This document shows positions 53,129 to 61,562 of a stretch of DNA of 64,000 nt, piece by piece (within the stretch, counting starts at the first letter, position 1; each line of letters opens with the position of its first letter). The translations under genes were made by a program, and so were the position numbers. Under the pieces are notes generated by a model. It was not told the origin of the DNA. It did no database searches and saw only the letters and a list, made by a program, of their open reading frames with translations. The stretch is from IMG/VR virus record IMGVR_UViG_3300008952_000003, positions 62,001-126,000 of that record; one strand, written 5' to 3'. This DNA is from a virus.

Positions 53129-53986
53129 TTGGCTAGAAATAAGGACCGCCTTGGTCTGGGAAAAGAAGTAGAGAGCAGTGATCCCCTCGCATCTCCATCC
53201 CCGACAAACTCAGATGGCCCGCTCATATTTGAGACTCCATCCGAATTCGTCGAATTGCCGACAAAGGGGAGGTTTTATTCAGAAAACCATCCGCTTTATA
53301 ACCAAGAGCATATTGAGATAAAGCATATGACCGCAAGAGAGGAGGATATTCTATCTTCTAAATCTCTCTTGAAAAAGGGAATAGCTTTAGATAGATTTGT
53401 TCAGAGTGTGATAAAGGATAAGAGGATAAAAGTAGAGAATCTCTATATTGGAGATAGAAACGCTATTCTTATCGCAGCCAGGGTTACTGGCTATGGTGAG
53501 GAGTATGCAACTCAGATTACGTGCCCATCCTGTATGAGTGTCGAGAGACATTCTTTTGATCTGGACCAGAGGACCCTGACTGAGGGGGTTATCTCTGAGG
53601 GTTCTGACGCAGAATTTACAGATACGGGAACAATAACTACGAGATTGCCTATTTTTAAGGTCAAGACTGAACTCCGACTTCTAACTGTGAAAGAGGAAAA
53701 TTATTTAAGTCGCTTGACAAATAACAAAAAAGATAAGAATCTTCCTGATACGAAATTAACTGACATGTTGAAGATGATCATTGTATCTGTTGAGGGAAAA
53801 GACGATTCAGCCACAATTGCTTCTCTGGTGGATAACCTTCCAGCTAGAGATTCTAAACACTTGAGAGATATCTACACTAAAGCTATCCCAAATGTTAGCA
53901 TGAGACAGAGTTTTGAATGCTCTTCATGTTCTTACGAAGGTGAAACGGAGGTTCCGCTTAATGCGGAGTTCTTTTGGCCTAAGTAA
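53129..53986 (+). CDS. Baseplate hub protein (gp26-like) with zinc-type Cys pairs
   Basis: A 285-residue protein with a TTG start and AAGAGAGGTG upstream. ELPTKGRFYSENHPLYNQEH followed by IKHMTAREEDIL (about 45-80) is the signature of the T4 gp26-type baseplate hub family. Two Cys pairs, CPSC (about 132-135) and CSSC (about 266-269), are spaced to bind zinc. gp26 helps assemble the central hub. Its last 26 bases overlap the start of a small gene in another frame. Confidence 0.75.
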   Translation: MARNKDRLGLGKEVESSDPLASPSPTNSDGPLIFETPSEFVELPTKGRFYSENHPLYNQEHIEIKHMTAREEDILSSKSLLKKGIALDRFVQSVIKDKRIKVENLYIGDRNAILIAARVTGYGEEYATQITCPSCMSVERHSFDLDQRTLTEGVISEGSDAEFTDTGTITTRLPIFKVKTELRLLTVKEENYLSRLTNNKKDKNLPDTKLTDMLKMIIVSVEGKDDSATIASLVDNLPARDSKHLRDIYTKAIPNVSMRQSFECSSCSYEGETEVPLNAEFFWPK

Positions 53987-54158
53987 CGAATACATAGAAA
54001 GCGTATACGAAGAGATTTTCACTTTGAAATATCACGGTGCTTGGTCATTTTATGAAGCCTATAGTCTGCCGATTCAGATAAGACGATGGTTCTTGAATCG
54101 CCTGGTTAGGCAATTTGAAATGGAAAGACAACAGATGGAGAAATCTTCAAAGAAATAA
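53961..54158 (+). CDS. Small baseplate/tail assembly chaperone candidate
   Basis: A 65-residue protein starting at ATG 53961 inside the previous gene, with GGAGG about nine bases upstream; the longer frame from 53913 is unlikely. It reads IFTLKYHGAWSFYEAYSLPI plus QIRRWFLNRLVRQFEMER, a helical pattern seen in small proteins next to tail hub or tape measure genes. Many such proteins are assembly chaperones. The frame offset to gp26-like is +1, and own ribosome signal suggests re-initiation, not frameshifting. A terminator overlaps its stop. Confidence 0.5.
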   Translation: MRSSFGLSNEYIESVYEEIFTLKYHGAWSFYEAYSLPIQIRRWFLNRLVRQFEMERQQMEKSSKK

Positions 54159-54190
54159 AAGCCGAATTTTTAGTTTTCGGCTTTTATTTT
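54157..54190 (+). terminator. Intrinsic terminator after the hub genes
   Basis: AAAAGCCGAA (54157-54166) pairs with TTCGGCTTTT (54176-54185) around a T-rich loop and is followed by ATTTT. The stem begins at the last base of the TAA stop. Confidence 0.85.
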
Positions 54191-54199
54191 GGTAAATAA

Positions 54200-54208
54200 C
54201 TATTTAAT
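54200..54208 (+). promoter_or_regulatory. Putative late promoter motif CTATTTAAT
   Basis: AACTATTTAATACAG lies after the terminator and 27 bases before the TTG start at 54227. Confidence 0.5.
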
Positions 54209-54226
54209 ACAGTGGGGGAGTTTATC

Positions 54227-54583
54227 TTGGATAATATTCTGAACGAAGACAAGATCGTCAAAATTAAGATAGATTTTGATGAACTTAGAAAGAATGAAAT
54301 AAATGAAAGCTTTTTGGCCATGTTCGCCGGAACCATCAAAAGTATAATGAAGTATATATTTGCATCTCCAGGCGGCCACGTCCCAAGGGATTTTTTTGAA
54401 TTCAAAGGCAGAAGGGGAGATATCAGTTCTTTTGCTCGGACACTCGGAAATGAAAAGAAGTATCTAGAAGCATTTAAGAAGAATGGTTTAGATCACCCGG
54501 ACACCTATAAATCAAAAAGCGCTTTAGATAGATCCATAAAAAACTTCGAGAAGAGCACTGGCTTAAAGTGGCCCTATAAATAA
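54227..54583 (+). CDS. Unrecognised small protein before the tape measure gene
   Basis: A 118-residue protein. I choose TTG at 54227 because GGGGGAG lies six bases upstream; GTG at 54212 would put that site inside the gene. The protein has an amphipathic start (ILNEDKIVKIKIDFDELRKN), ESFLAMFAGTIKSIMKYIF, and a C-terminal part YLEAFKKNGLDHPDTYKSKS ending TGLKWPYK. No domain is recognised. Its place suggests a tape measure chaperone or a minor baseplate protein. Confidence 0.55.
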   Translation: MDNILNEDKIVKIKIDFDELRKNEINESFLAMFAGTIKSIMKYIFASPGGHVPRDFFEFKGRRGDISSFARTLGNEKKYLEAFKKNGLDHPDTYKSKSALDRSIKNFEKSTGLKWPYK

Positions 54584-54600
54584 GAGGAGTACTTAGATAG

Positions 54601-56844
54601 ATGGCTGAAGAAGATGGTGATTTAGGTGATCTAGCTGCCACTGCAACAACAGTTGCTAACTTATTGCAACAGCTTGGCAAATTAAAGGAAGTTAAGGAAA
54701 CCACGACCGATATTCGCGCCCAAAGAGAGGCCATGTATGAGATAGCCAAGCTCGAATTGAAGTTGCGAGGAGAAGAAGTTTCTCTTGCGGCCCTCGCCCT
54801 AGATAATCAAAAAGAATCAGCAGAAGCCTGGGATCAGACATTCCAGAACATGCTCGGTGTGAGTGATAAGTGGAAATCTTCTAATCTCGGAAGACTTATG
54901 CAGCCAGGTGGACTCGATGGCTTTATTAACAGTATGAAAACTACTTTTACTTGGAGCAATCTTGCTGTTAGTTCACTGACGAAGACCGTGGAAATCGCCG
55001 GCGCTCTTGTCGCCATGAGTTGGTCATTGGCAAAAAGTCAAGATGAGGCTATGGTAGCTTTCAACAAGACTACTGGCGCCTCTAGACTTTATGGGGAAGA
55101 ACTATTGAGATTGGAGTCCTCCATGTATCACCACGGCGTGACCATGGAAGAGGCAGGAGCCGCCTATGCCTCAATGACAACTAACGTTAAGAATCTCAAG
55201 GGCATGTCAGAAATATCAAGAAAGGATCTTGCAGAAACAACAGTAGTACTTGCTCAGCTTGGCGTGAATGCCGACACCACAACTGCAAACTTCCAATTTC
55301 TAACAGCAGCTATGGGATATTCCGCCTCAGAAGCAAATAACTTATCAAGAGAAATGTTTGTACTTGCCCAAGAGATAGGCATGCCCCCAGAGGAGATGGC
55401 CCAAGGACTACAGGGCGCCGCCCCAGCCATGGCTAAATTCGGCTCTCAAAGTGGTGAGATGTATAAGAAGCTCGCCGTTAATGCTCGTGCTGCAAATATG
55501 GAAGTTCCGCAGTTGTTGGGAATTATTGAAAAATTTGATACTTTTGAGGGAGCAGCCCAATCGGTTGGGCAACTCAATGCAATCCTCGGAGGCCCATTCT
55601 TGAATTCTTTGGAAATGGTACAAACAACGGACCCAGTAGAGAGAATGAAACTCCTGAGTGACGCAGCAAATCAGGCTGGGACAAGCTTTGATGACATGAG
55701 TTATTACCAGAGAATAGCCCTGACTGAAGCAATGGGACTAAAAGACGTTTCAGAATTGGCCCTTGTTATGGCAGGTAGCTTCGACGAAGCAGTGCCAGCA
55801 ATGAAAAAAACGCAAGCCGAATTGGCAGAGATTGCAAAACAATCGAACGAGTTCAATACTTTGGCAGAAGAGTGGAGTCAGATACTGAGGATGTTGACAG
55901 TAGATCTTTTTGGCGGCGTGATACCAGCACTCAAGGGGTTCTTGCAGGGAATTCAAGACGCTAACCAAGCAATGGGAGGTCTCCTGATACCAGCACTAGC
56001 AGGCATGATATTGGGAACTGGCGCCGCAGCTACGATAGTTTTCGGGCTCGCTGCAGCAGTTCAAGCATCTCTTCCGTTCGTCCTGTTACTGGGCCCAGGC
56101 CTTGGTGCCACAGGTGCAGGAGGCACCGCCGCCGCAGCAGGAGTAGCTTCATTCTCCGGTGCCCTCGCGGCATCAACTCCAGTTATAATGTCGTCCGCAT
56201 CTGCTGTTGGGTCATTTACTCCAATAATCCTTGGCCTCGGCGCCGCAGCATTTATGGCTGGCGCCGGAATATACTTGGCCCTCTCTGGCGTGACTGGCTT
56301 GATGAGCGCGATAGACGCCGATACTGTGATGCAAAAGGTTCTTTCATTAAATAGCTTGTCTTTCGCGCTTGGTAGTTTGGTCCTTTCTTCTGCCCTCATG
56401 CCATTTGTCGCAGGCAATTTGTGGCAATTAATCGCCACCCTAAATGCTATCGATGGAGATAATCTTATTCCAGTGGCAGAAATGTTTAGCAGCATTAACT
56501 CGATTCTCGACAGGGACCTAGAAGGCTTAACGAAGGTAGAGCAAACTATTGCCAGGGTTGCTGCTTCCATAAATTCAATCGATAGCTCTGAAAAAGTATT
56601 TGCAGTGAAACAACTGATTGATTCTGTCAATGCTGCTACGGCCCGGCCCGCAGCAGCCGCAACAACGACGGCCCTCGCGGCCCAATCCGCGGCCCGGCCC
56701 GCAGCAGCCGCAACAACGACGGCCCTCGCGGCCCAATCCGCAGGTGCTCTAAATAGGCCGATTCAAATCTCACTAAATGTCGCAGGCAGAGAGTGGCTAA
56801 GCTTGCAGACAGATACTCTAGATAAGCTGTTAAACCAATATTGA
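54601..56844 (+). CDS. Tail tape measure protein
   Basis: A 747-residue protein: long helices in the first 400 residues (including LRLESSMYHHGVTMEEAGAA), then hydrophobic segments at about 463-503 (IPALAGMILGTGAAATIVFGL and LPFVLLLGPGLGATG) and 537-566 (IILGLGAAAFMAGAGIYLAL). Helical build, membrane-like segments and its place after tube and hub genes identify it as tape measure, the protein that sets tail length and is injected first. It is shorter than those of long-tailed phages. Residues 681-714 are two exact copies of a 17-residue Ala/Thr unit encoded by a GC-rich repeat. Confidence 0.78.
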   Translation: MAEEDGDLGDLAATATTVANLLQQLGKLKEVKETTTDIRAQREAMYEIAKLELKLRGEEVSLAALALDNQKESAEAWDQTFQNMLGVSDKWKSSNLGRLMQPGGLDGFINSMKTTFTWSNLAVSSLTKTVEIAGALVAMSWSLAKSQDEAMVAFNKTTGASRLYGEELLRLESSMYHHGVTMEEAGAAYASMTTNVKNLKGMSEISRKDLAETTVVLAQLGVNADTTTANFQFLTAAMGYSASEANNLSREMFVLAQEIGMPPEEMAQGLQGAAPAMAKFGSQSGEMYKKLAVNARAANMEVPQLLGIIEKFDTFEGAAQSVGQLNAILGGPFLNSLEMVQTTDPVERMKLLSDAANQAGTSFDDMSYYQRIALTEAMGLKDVSELALVMAGSFDEAVPAMKKTQAELAEIAKQSNEFNTLAEEWSQILRMLTVDLFGGVIPALKGFLQGIQDANQAMGGLLIPALAGMILGTGAAATIVFGLAAAVQASLPFVLLLGPGLGATGAGGTAAAAGVASFSGALAASTPVIMSSASAVGSFTPIILGLGAAAFMAGAGIYLALSGVTGLMSAIDADTVMQKVLSLNSLSFALGSLVLSSALMPFVAGNLWQLIATLNAIDGDNLIPVAEMFSSINSILDRDLEGLTKVEQTIARVAASINSIDSSEKVFAVKQLIDSVNAATARPAAAATTTALAAQSAARPAAAATTTALAAQSAGALNRPIQISLNVAGREWLSLQTDTLDKLLNQY
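56641..56741 (+). repeat. 51-base GC-rich tandem duplication in the tape measure gene
   Basis: The block beginning GCCCGGCCCGCAGCAGCCGC at 56641 is repeated at 56692, 51 bases on, with no differences over 50 bases. It encodes RPAAAATTTALAAQSA twice. Base composition is far more GC-rich than the surrounding gene. Confidence 0.92.
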
Positions 56845-56878
56845 GATATTTAATGGTTGTATCTTTTTGGTTAACACT

Positions 56879-56887
56879 CTATTTAAT
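56879..56887 (+). promoter_or_regulatory. Putative late promoter motif CTATTTAAT
   Basis: CTCTATTTAATAAG lies 32 bases before the ATG at 56911; AGAAGGAATACATTTTGTA is the ribosome region. Confidence 0.45.
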
Positions 56888-56910
56888 AAGCAGAAGGAAT
56901 ACATTTTGTA

Positions 56911-57858
56911 ATGGCTAATTTTGGAAAAAATAGAAAAGATTTAACTTTTCAAGACCCGAGTGATTTATATGCAAATCAAAAAGAACTATTTATTGAGTTT
57001 GAATATATTTTCGGAAATCCAGAAGCCAACAAAGTTGCATTCAAAGCATTTATAACAGATTACTCAGACGAATTTGTGTCAGAGTGGAATTCGGAAGCAG
57101 TCTATGGAAGACCAGACCCGATTCACACTTTCTCAAACACCTCCAGGAAGATTACAATTGGGTGGAAAGTCCCGTCTGCAGATCTTACAGAGGCCAGAGA
57201 AAATATGGCTAAAGCATCACAAATGATGAGATTTCTTTATCCCACATATCTTACTCCAGGTAACGCATCTACCATATTTAAGCCACCATTATTGCGCTTT
57301 AGGTTTGTAAATTTGGCAAAGAAAAATGGCTCTCAGGGCCTCCTGGGGAAGCCAAATGGATTTACTTTTTCTCCCGACATGGAGGAGGGGTGGTATGACG
57401 CCGATTTTAACTTGGGCGCCTCCGGGATGACCAATCTGTTGTATCCCAAATTATTAACTTTTCAATGCACGTTTGACGTGATTCACGAGCACCATCTTGG
57501 CTGGCATGAAGGAAATTGGGAAGTCCTCCCGGCCATACCATTTGCCCTGGATGTCGAGAGGGATTCATTTCCGTTTCTTTCTACTGCAACGAGTGCGAAT
57601 ACCATCTTGGGAGTTCCCATCGCAGAAGAGAAGATAGGGGATGTGCAAGATAACTATGCAGATTCCGGCGCCGTAGCCCTCCCTCCTGCTGATTCAACAT
57701 CGCGCGCCCAAGAAGAGGGCGGATCATCAGATTCTGACGAGGTAAATGCAGCAAGCCAAACAGCGCCAGAACCTCTCCCAACTAATCTGACACCAGAAGT
57801 AACTGAGGAGCAAATAGCGCTTGAAAATGAATATTTTGATCCCCAATCTATCTCGTAG
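56911..57858 (+). CDS. Baseplate/tail-tube-end structural protein
   Basis: A 315-residue protein. The segment FKAFITDYSDEFVSEWNSEA plus VYGRPDPIHTFSNTSRKITI (about 47-85) and the following helix EARENMAKASQMMRFLYPTY form a tube-like fold pattern found in baseplate proteins that cap or start the tube (T4 gp48/gp54 occupy this slot). The C-terminal 90 residues are acidic, Ser/Gly-rich and disordered (EEGGSSDSDE). Next comes the LysM protein, consistent with the baseplate block. The exact T4 equivalent is not certain. Confidence 0.6.
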   Translation: MANFGKNRKDLTFQDPSDLYANQKELFIEFEYIFGNPEANKVAFKAFITDYSDEFVSEWNSEAVYGRPDPIHTFSNTSRKITIGWKVPSADLTEARENMAKASQMMRFLYPTYLTPGNASTIFKPPLLRFRFVNLAKKNGSQGLLGKPNGFTFSPDMEEGWYDADFNLGASGMTNLLYPKLLTFQCTFDVIHEHHLGWHEGNWEVLPAIPFALDVERDSFPFLSTATSANTILGVPIAEEKIGDVQDNYADSGAVALPPADSTSRAQEEGGSSDSDEVNAASQTAPEPLPTNLTPEVTEEQIALENEYFDPQSIS

Positions 57859-57869
57859 GAAAATATAGT

Positions 57870-58220
57870 ATGTCCAATAGAAATAATAATAGAGTAATCA
57901 GAACAAACGGCGCACAGATTTATAAAGAGAAGCTGAAGAAGAAGGGTCTAAAAAAGATCCAACAATATACAACTCCAATTTTTAATGAACTAACTGCAAA
58001 GAAGAGGGGCTCTCTAGAGAGAGTGAGGCACATATGGTCTCGTGGCGATCGATTATATAAGCTTGCTTCGAAATACTACGGAGATCCAGAATTGTGGTGG
58101 CTCATCGCTTGGTACAATCAAAAGCCAACTGAAAGCCACTTTAAGCTTGGTCAGACTGTCCTGATACCGCTCCCCCTCGAAGATATTTTGGGATACTATT
58201 ATCAAAGTGATGTGAGATAA
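57870..58220 (+). CDS. LysM-domain baseplate protein (gp53-like)
   Basis: A 116-residue protein: a basic helical N-terminus (about 1-45) and a LysM-like domain at about 52-104, IWSRGDRLYKLASKYYGDPE, then LWWLIAWYNQ and LGQTVLIPLP. In T4 gp53, a baseplate wedge protein, a LysM domain binds a neighbouring subunit rather than peptidoglycan, and size and location favour the same here. No hydrolase domain is attached, so it is not an endolysin. GTAGGAAAATATAGT precedes the ATG. Confidence 0.75.
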   Translation: MSNRNNNRVIRTNGAQIYKEKLKKKGLKKIQQYTTPIFNELTAKKRGSLERVRHIWSRGDRLYKLASKYYGDPELWWLIAWYNQKPTESHFKLGQTVLIPLPLEDILGYYYQSDVR

Positions 58221-58223
58221 GAA

Positions 58224-61200
58224 ATGGGACACTTGGGACACTATCATGATTTAATAACCTCACTTACGTTTGAGACTGAATCTGGGATAGAATCAGGCAC
58301 AATCGGTGCAATCAAGATCAAGGAGCTTATTCGCGGTGATACTTGGGGTGCAATCAAAGCCACTGGGCCCCCTGGCCTGCTCGTGGAAACCGCCACTTCC
58401 ATCGCAGGTACCCTAACTCCAAACGTGACTTCGACAGCCAAGCTACAAGAAGAGTTGAATAATTTCAAATACAACAGCGAAATCACATTCAAAGTCTTTA
58501 TAGAGTCTACTGGGGTTAGCCCTGCTGCTTTCGGGGCATCCGAGAGCGATGACAGAAAAGACGTTATAGAGGACAATGTTGGAATCAGTGCCCTCGATAT
58601 TTTGGCATACAATCTTCTTGAGTCGGACACCTATACGACTTTATTGGCCCTACAAGAAGATAACTTGAGATCGGGCCGCTCCGAAGATCTGGTTAGTACC
58701 GACTCCGAGTTGCTCGGCGCCGCCGCCATCGATCTAGCCATAGGCCCTTCAGGGAGATTGGCCTACGAAGCCGCGTCCGCGGCCCTCTCTTTGATCAAGG
58801 AGGAAGAAGACCTCCAAGCCTTGGAGGAAAGACACAACCAGTTCCTAAAGGGTGGCGCGGAGGCAAAAGAAGCGTCAAAAGAAGATATAGAGAAATCAGC
58901 ACAGGATGTCAAAATTCACATGCAGTCACTATTGGCATCCCACTTGACAACGCTCGCAGCCTTCAACAAGGGCGCCCGCGCAGAATTGATGCCACGCTAT
59001 GAGAAGACATTTTTGTTGGACGGCCCTCCTTCCCAACTGGTGAACAAACTAACATATGTTCCGGGCTCAGAGGCGTTTGCCAATATAACGGTTCCGGAAG
59101 CATCTTCTCTGGTTCCAATGATTAGATTATTTAAGGTTTTGTATAATTCGAAGGGCGAACTCGACAGAGAGAGGCCAGAGATTGAGTTAATTTTCAAAAC
59201 GTTTACTGATGTCGATAGCGATTTCATGTCGGGCAACGGCGCCGGAAGATCCGGAGTGGGAATAAAATCGTTTGATTGGCAATACAATGGAACAAATCCA
59301 GCAACCGTCAAGAACGATATAACTGCGAAACTAGTGCTATACTTTCAGAACTTTAATGATCTCTTAAAGGAGCAAGAAAATGGATTTAAATATGTTGATT
59401 TGTTGATACGCAGTAGCCCGACTGGAGAAGCAGATAAAGATAAATCAATAGAAGATCCAAATGAAACTGGGATCGTAGAAAATAAATCTACAACAACCGG
59501 CGATTCAAAGAACTTTGAAATAAAAGCTCAAGTCGGATGGTCTCCAAATCCACAATACGCCGAAGAGGTGAGCGTAAATCCAGATTTGGCAAAGAGTATA
59601 AAAAATCAACAGGTAAGTCTGTTCCTTACCCTCGTAGAGCACGAGTTTAGCATCAGACAGGATGGAACTTTTGAGTTGACAATCGATTATCGAGGAAGAA
59701 TAGACGGAATTATGATGGAAAAGCGAGCAGACGTCATCCTCGATGGAGAGGTTCAGAGGCAAATGTGCGAACTTACCAACAAGTTAGAGGAGGCAAAGTC
59801 CGGCTGCTTTCAGGACGAAATCGAAGGCCTCGAAGAGCAGATAGAAGAAGTAAAAACTAGAGCTAAATTTGAATCACACACTAAGATATTTACAGATTTA
59901 CTAAGCACTGGAAGACTTTACTATGCCAAAATTGATAAAAACGCTTGGGAGGAAGCTGATAAAAAAATAGTAAATTTGCAGCCAGGAGACATTGGGATAT
60001 CCACGGATGAAGCAAGCGTTCTTTATCAGGCGGACGCAGATATATTGAAGAAAGAGATGCAAATCGCTTTTGGCGAGCGCCCCGATGTTAATGTCGGAGG
60101 CTGCACCTCTTTGAGTGAAAGGTCCGCACAATTGCTCTCCCCCTTTACTGTCGTTAACGACGCGGCATGGAATTTCGGCCTTGATCTGGTGGGCATAGAT
60201 CCTCTTGGTCACGACGGTTCGGCCTACAGCCTAGCTCCTGATGATAGTGAATTTTGGCAGTGTTTCAAGGACCAATATAACTATGTATCTGGCCAAGAGA
60301 CCCCAGGGGGAGAGTTGCAGGTCGCCGATGAGGTGGAATTTAAAAATGGCCAACTTGGTGAGAAATACGGTCTCCGCGAAGACGATGGCGCACTAATCAT
60401 TCCCTACTTCTTTCTTGGGGATCTAATCGATATTGCGGCCCGCAAGGCCCTCGGGAGCCAAAACGAGACATCTGACGAATCAGAGTGTAATACCTATTTT
60501 CACCCAAACAGGGTTGATCACTTGGGAATAATATTGGGATGCTTAGAGATAGCTCCCCACGGAAATCAAACGGGCTGGCAGCAAATTAATATTGGAGACA
60601 TTCCTATATGTCTTCCTTATTTTAGAGATTGGTGGGCTCGCCATACTACAAAATCCTCAAAAAATAACTATCCATTGATTAAATTCATTCGCGATTGTCT
60701 CAAGGATTTCGCGCTGGAAGCCCTCGGAGACGATCTTTTCGACGGAATGAGATCCCAAAAACTCCTAATAAGAGACGCGTCAATTAATATCCCAGCACAT
60801 ACGCCAGGAATAAATCCCATAAGGCAGAGAATTAGAGAATCGATAAGCGAGCCAGCATATCACGATAAACTTATAGCATCCAGATTAGATCTTAGTATGA
60901 TACCAAACTCTAGACCTATGCAGCTTGTCAATTCGCCAAATTTGACACCGAATGACATGTATTTTTACAAGGTATTTTATTTGGTGAATGACTCTCCGGA
61001 TTATCTGAAGGGAAATAAGGCCGAAGATCTAGAAAGAGGCATACAGCACGTAGTAATGGGTTCCAGATCTGGACTCCTCAAGGAAGCTAACTTTTCAAGA
61101 TCTACGGCAGCAGGACTTCGAGAACAAAGAGTGGTAGAAGAATCAGAGTTTAATCCCCTCTCTCATTTAGCGGATGTCTATAACATCGATGTGAGAATGA

Positions 61201-61547
61201 TAGGGAATACCATGTTTTTTCCTGGTCAATACGTCTACTTAAATCCAATAGGTTTTGGCACCAAGCTGGGAAACCCTTCGGATCCTGGCTCGCCATCGCG
61301 AGCTATGGGATTGGGAGGATATCACTTGATTACACAAGTTTCTAGTTTCATTGATGCTGGAAAATTTGAGACATCCATTGAGGCTCTTTGGGAAACCAGT
61401 GGAGGCGAAGGATCTCGCAGAAACGAGAGAGGACAAAGAACCGAGACAACAAAGTGTTCTTCAAAGGTCGGTACTTTAAACGACGCCCTTGCATCCGCTA
61501 TAGCAGGATCCACAGGAACTGATAGCACCATAGAACTTCCAGAATAA
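58224..61547 (+). CDS. Large baseplate/hub structural protein
   Basis: A 1107-residue protein four bases after the LysM gene. Most of it is unrecognised. Near the C-terminus, YNIDVRMIGNTMFFPGQYVY, then GLGGYHLITQVSSFIDAGKF and ETSIEALWE follow the pattern of phage hub proteins (a 'path to the membrane' strand, then a G-Y-x-V repeat and a T-x-h-x strand). A predicted coiled coil lies at about 200-250 and a second, Glu-rich, at about 520-555. A hub or wedge component is the best guess. Confidence 0.6.
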   Translation: MGHLGHYHDLITSLTFETESGIESGTIGAIKIKELIRGDTWGAIKATGPPGLLVETATSIAGTLTPNVTSTAKLQEELNNFKYNSEITFKVFIESTGVSPAAFGASESDDRKDVIEDNVGISALDILAYNLLESDTYTTLLALQEDNLRSGRSEDLVSTDSELLGAAAIDLAIGPSGRLAYEAASAALSLIKEEEDLQALEERHNQFLKGGAEAKEASKEDIEKSAQDVKIHMQSLLASHLTTLAAFNKGARAELMPRYEKTFLLDGPPSQLVNKLTYVPGSEAFANITVPEASSLVPMIRLFKVLYNSKGELDRERPEIELIFKTFTDVDSDFMSGNGAGRSGVGIKSFDWQYNGTNPATVKNDITAKLVLYFQNFNDLLKEQENGFKYVDLLIRSSPTGEADKDKSIEDPNETGIVENKSTTTGDSKNFEIKAQVGWSPNPQYAEEVSVNPDLAKSIKNQQVSLFLTLVEHEFSIRQDGTFELTIDYRGRIDGIMMEKRADVILDGEVQRQMCELTNKLEEAKSGCFQDEIEGLEEQIEEVKTRAKFESHTKIFTDLLSTGRLYYAKIDKNAWEEADKKIVNLQPGDIGISTDEASVLYQADADILKKEMQIAFGERPDVNVGGCTSLSERSAQLLSPFTVVNDAAWNFGLDLVGIDPLGHDGSAYSLAPDDSEFWQCFKDQYNYVSGQETPGGELQVADEVEFKNGQLGEKYGLREDDGALIIPYFFLGDLIDIAARKALGSQNETSDESECNTYFHPNRVDHLGIILGCLEIAPHGNQTGWQQINIGDIPICLPYFRDWWARHTTKSSKNNYPLIKFIRDCLKDFALEALGDDLFDGMRSQKLLIRDASINIPAHTPGINPIRQRIRESISEPAYHDKLIASRLDLSMIPNSRPMQLVNSPNLTPNDMYFYKVFYLVNDSPDYLKGNKAEDLERGIQHVVMGSRSGLLKEANFSRSTAAGLREQRVVEESEFNPLSHLADVYNIDVRMIGNTMFFPGQYVYLNPIGFGTKLGNPSDPGSPSRAMGLGGYHLITQVSSFIDAGKFETSIEALWETSGGEGSRRNERGQRTETTKCSSKVGTLNDALASAIAGSTGTDSTIELPE

Positions 61548-61562
61548 AAGGTAACAATAGAG

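Noticed and set aside
53900-53990. Programmed frameshift between the hub gene and the small overlapping gene
   Set aside because: I found no slippery heptamer in the overlap, and the small gene has its own start and ribosome site.
2080-56890. CTATTTATA as T4-style late promoters for minus-strand transcription
   Set aside because: TATAAATA would read leftward, but no minus-strand genes exist and the motif sits at promoter distance from + strand starts.
57870-58220. LysM protein as an endolysin
   Set aside because: There is no hydrolase domain and the neighbours are baseplate genes; a gp53-like role fits better.
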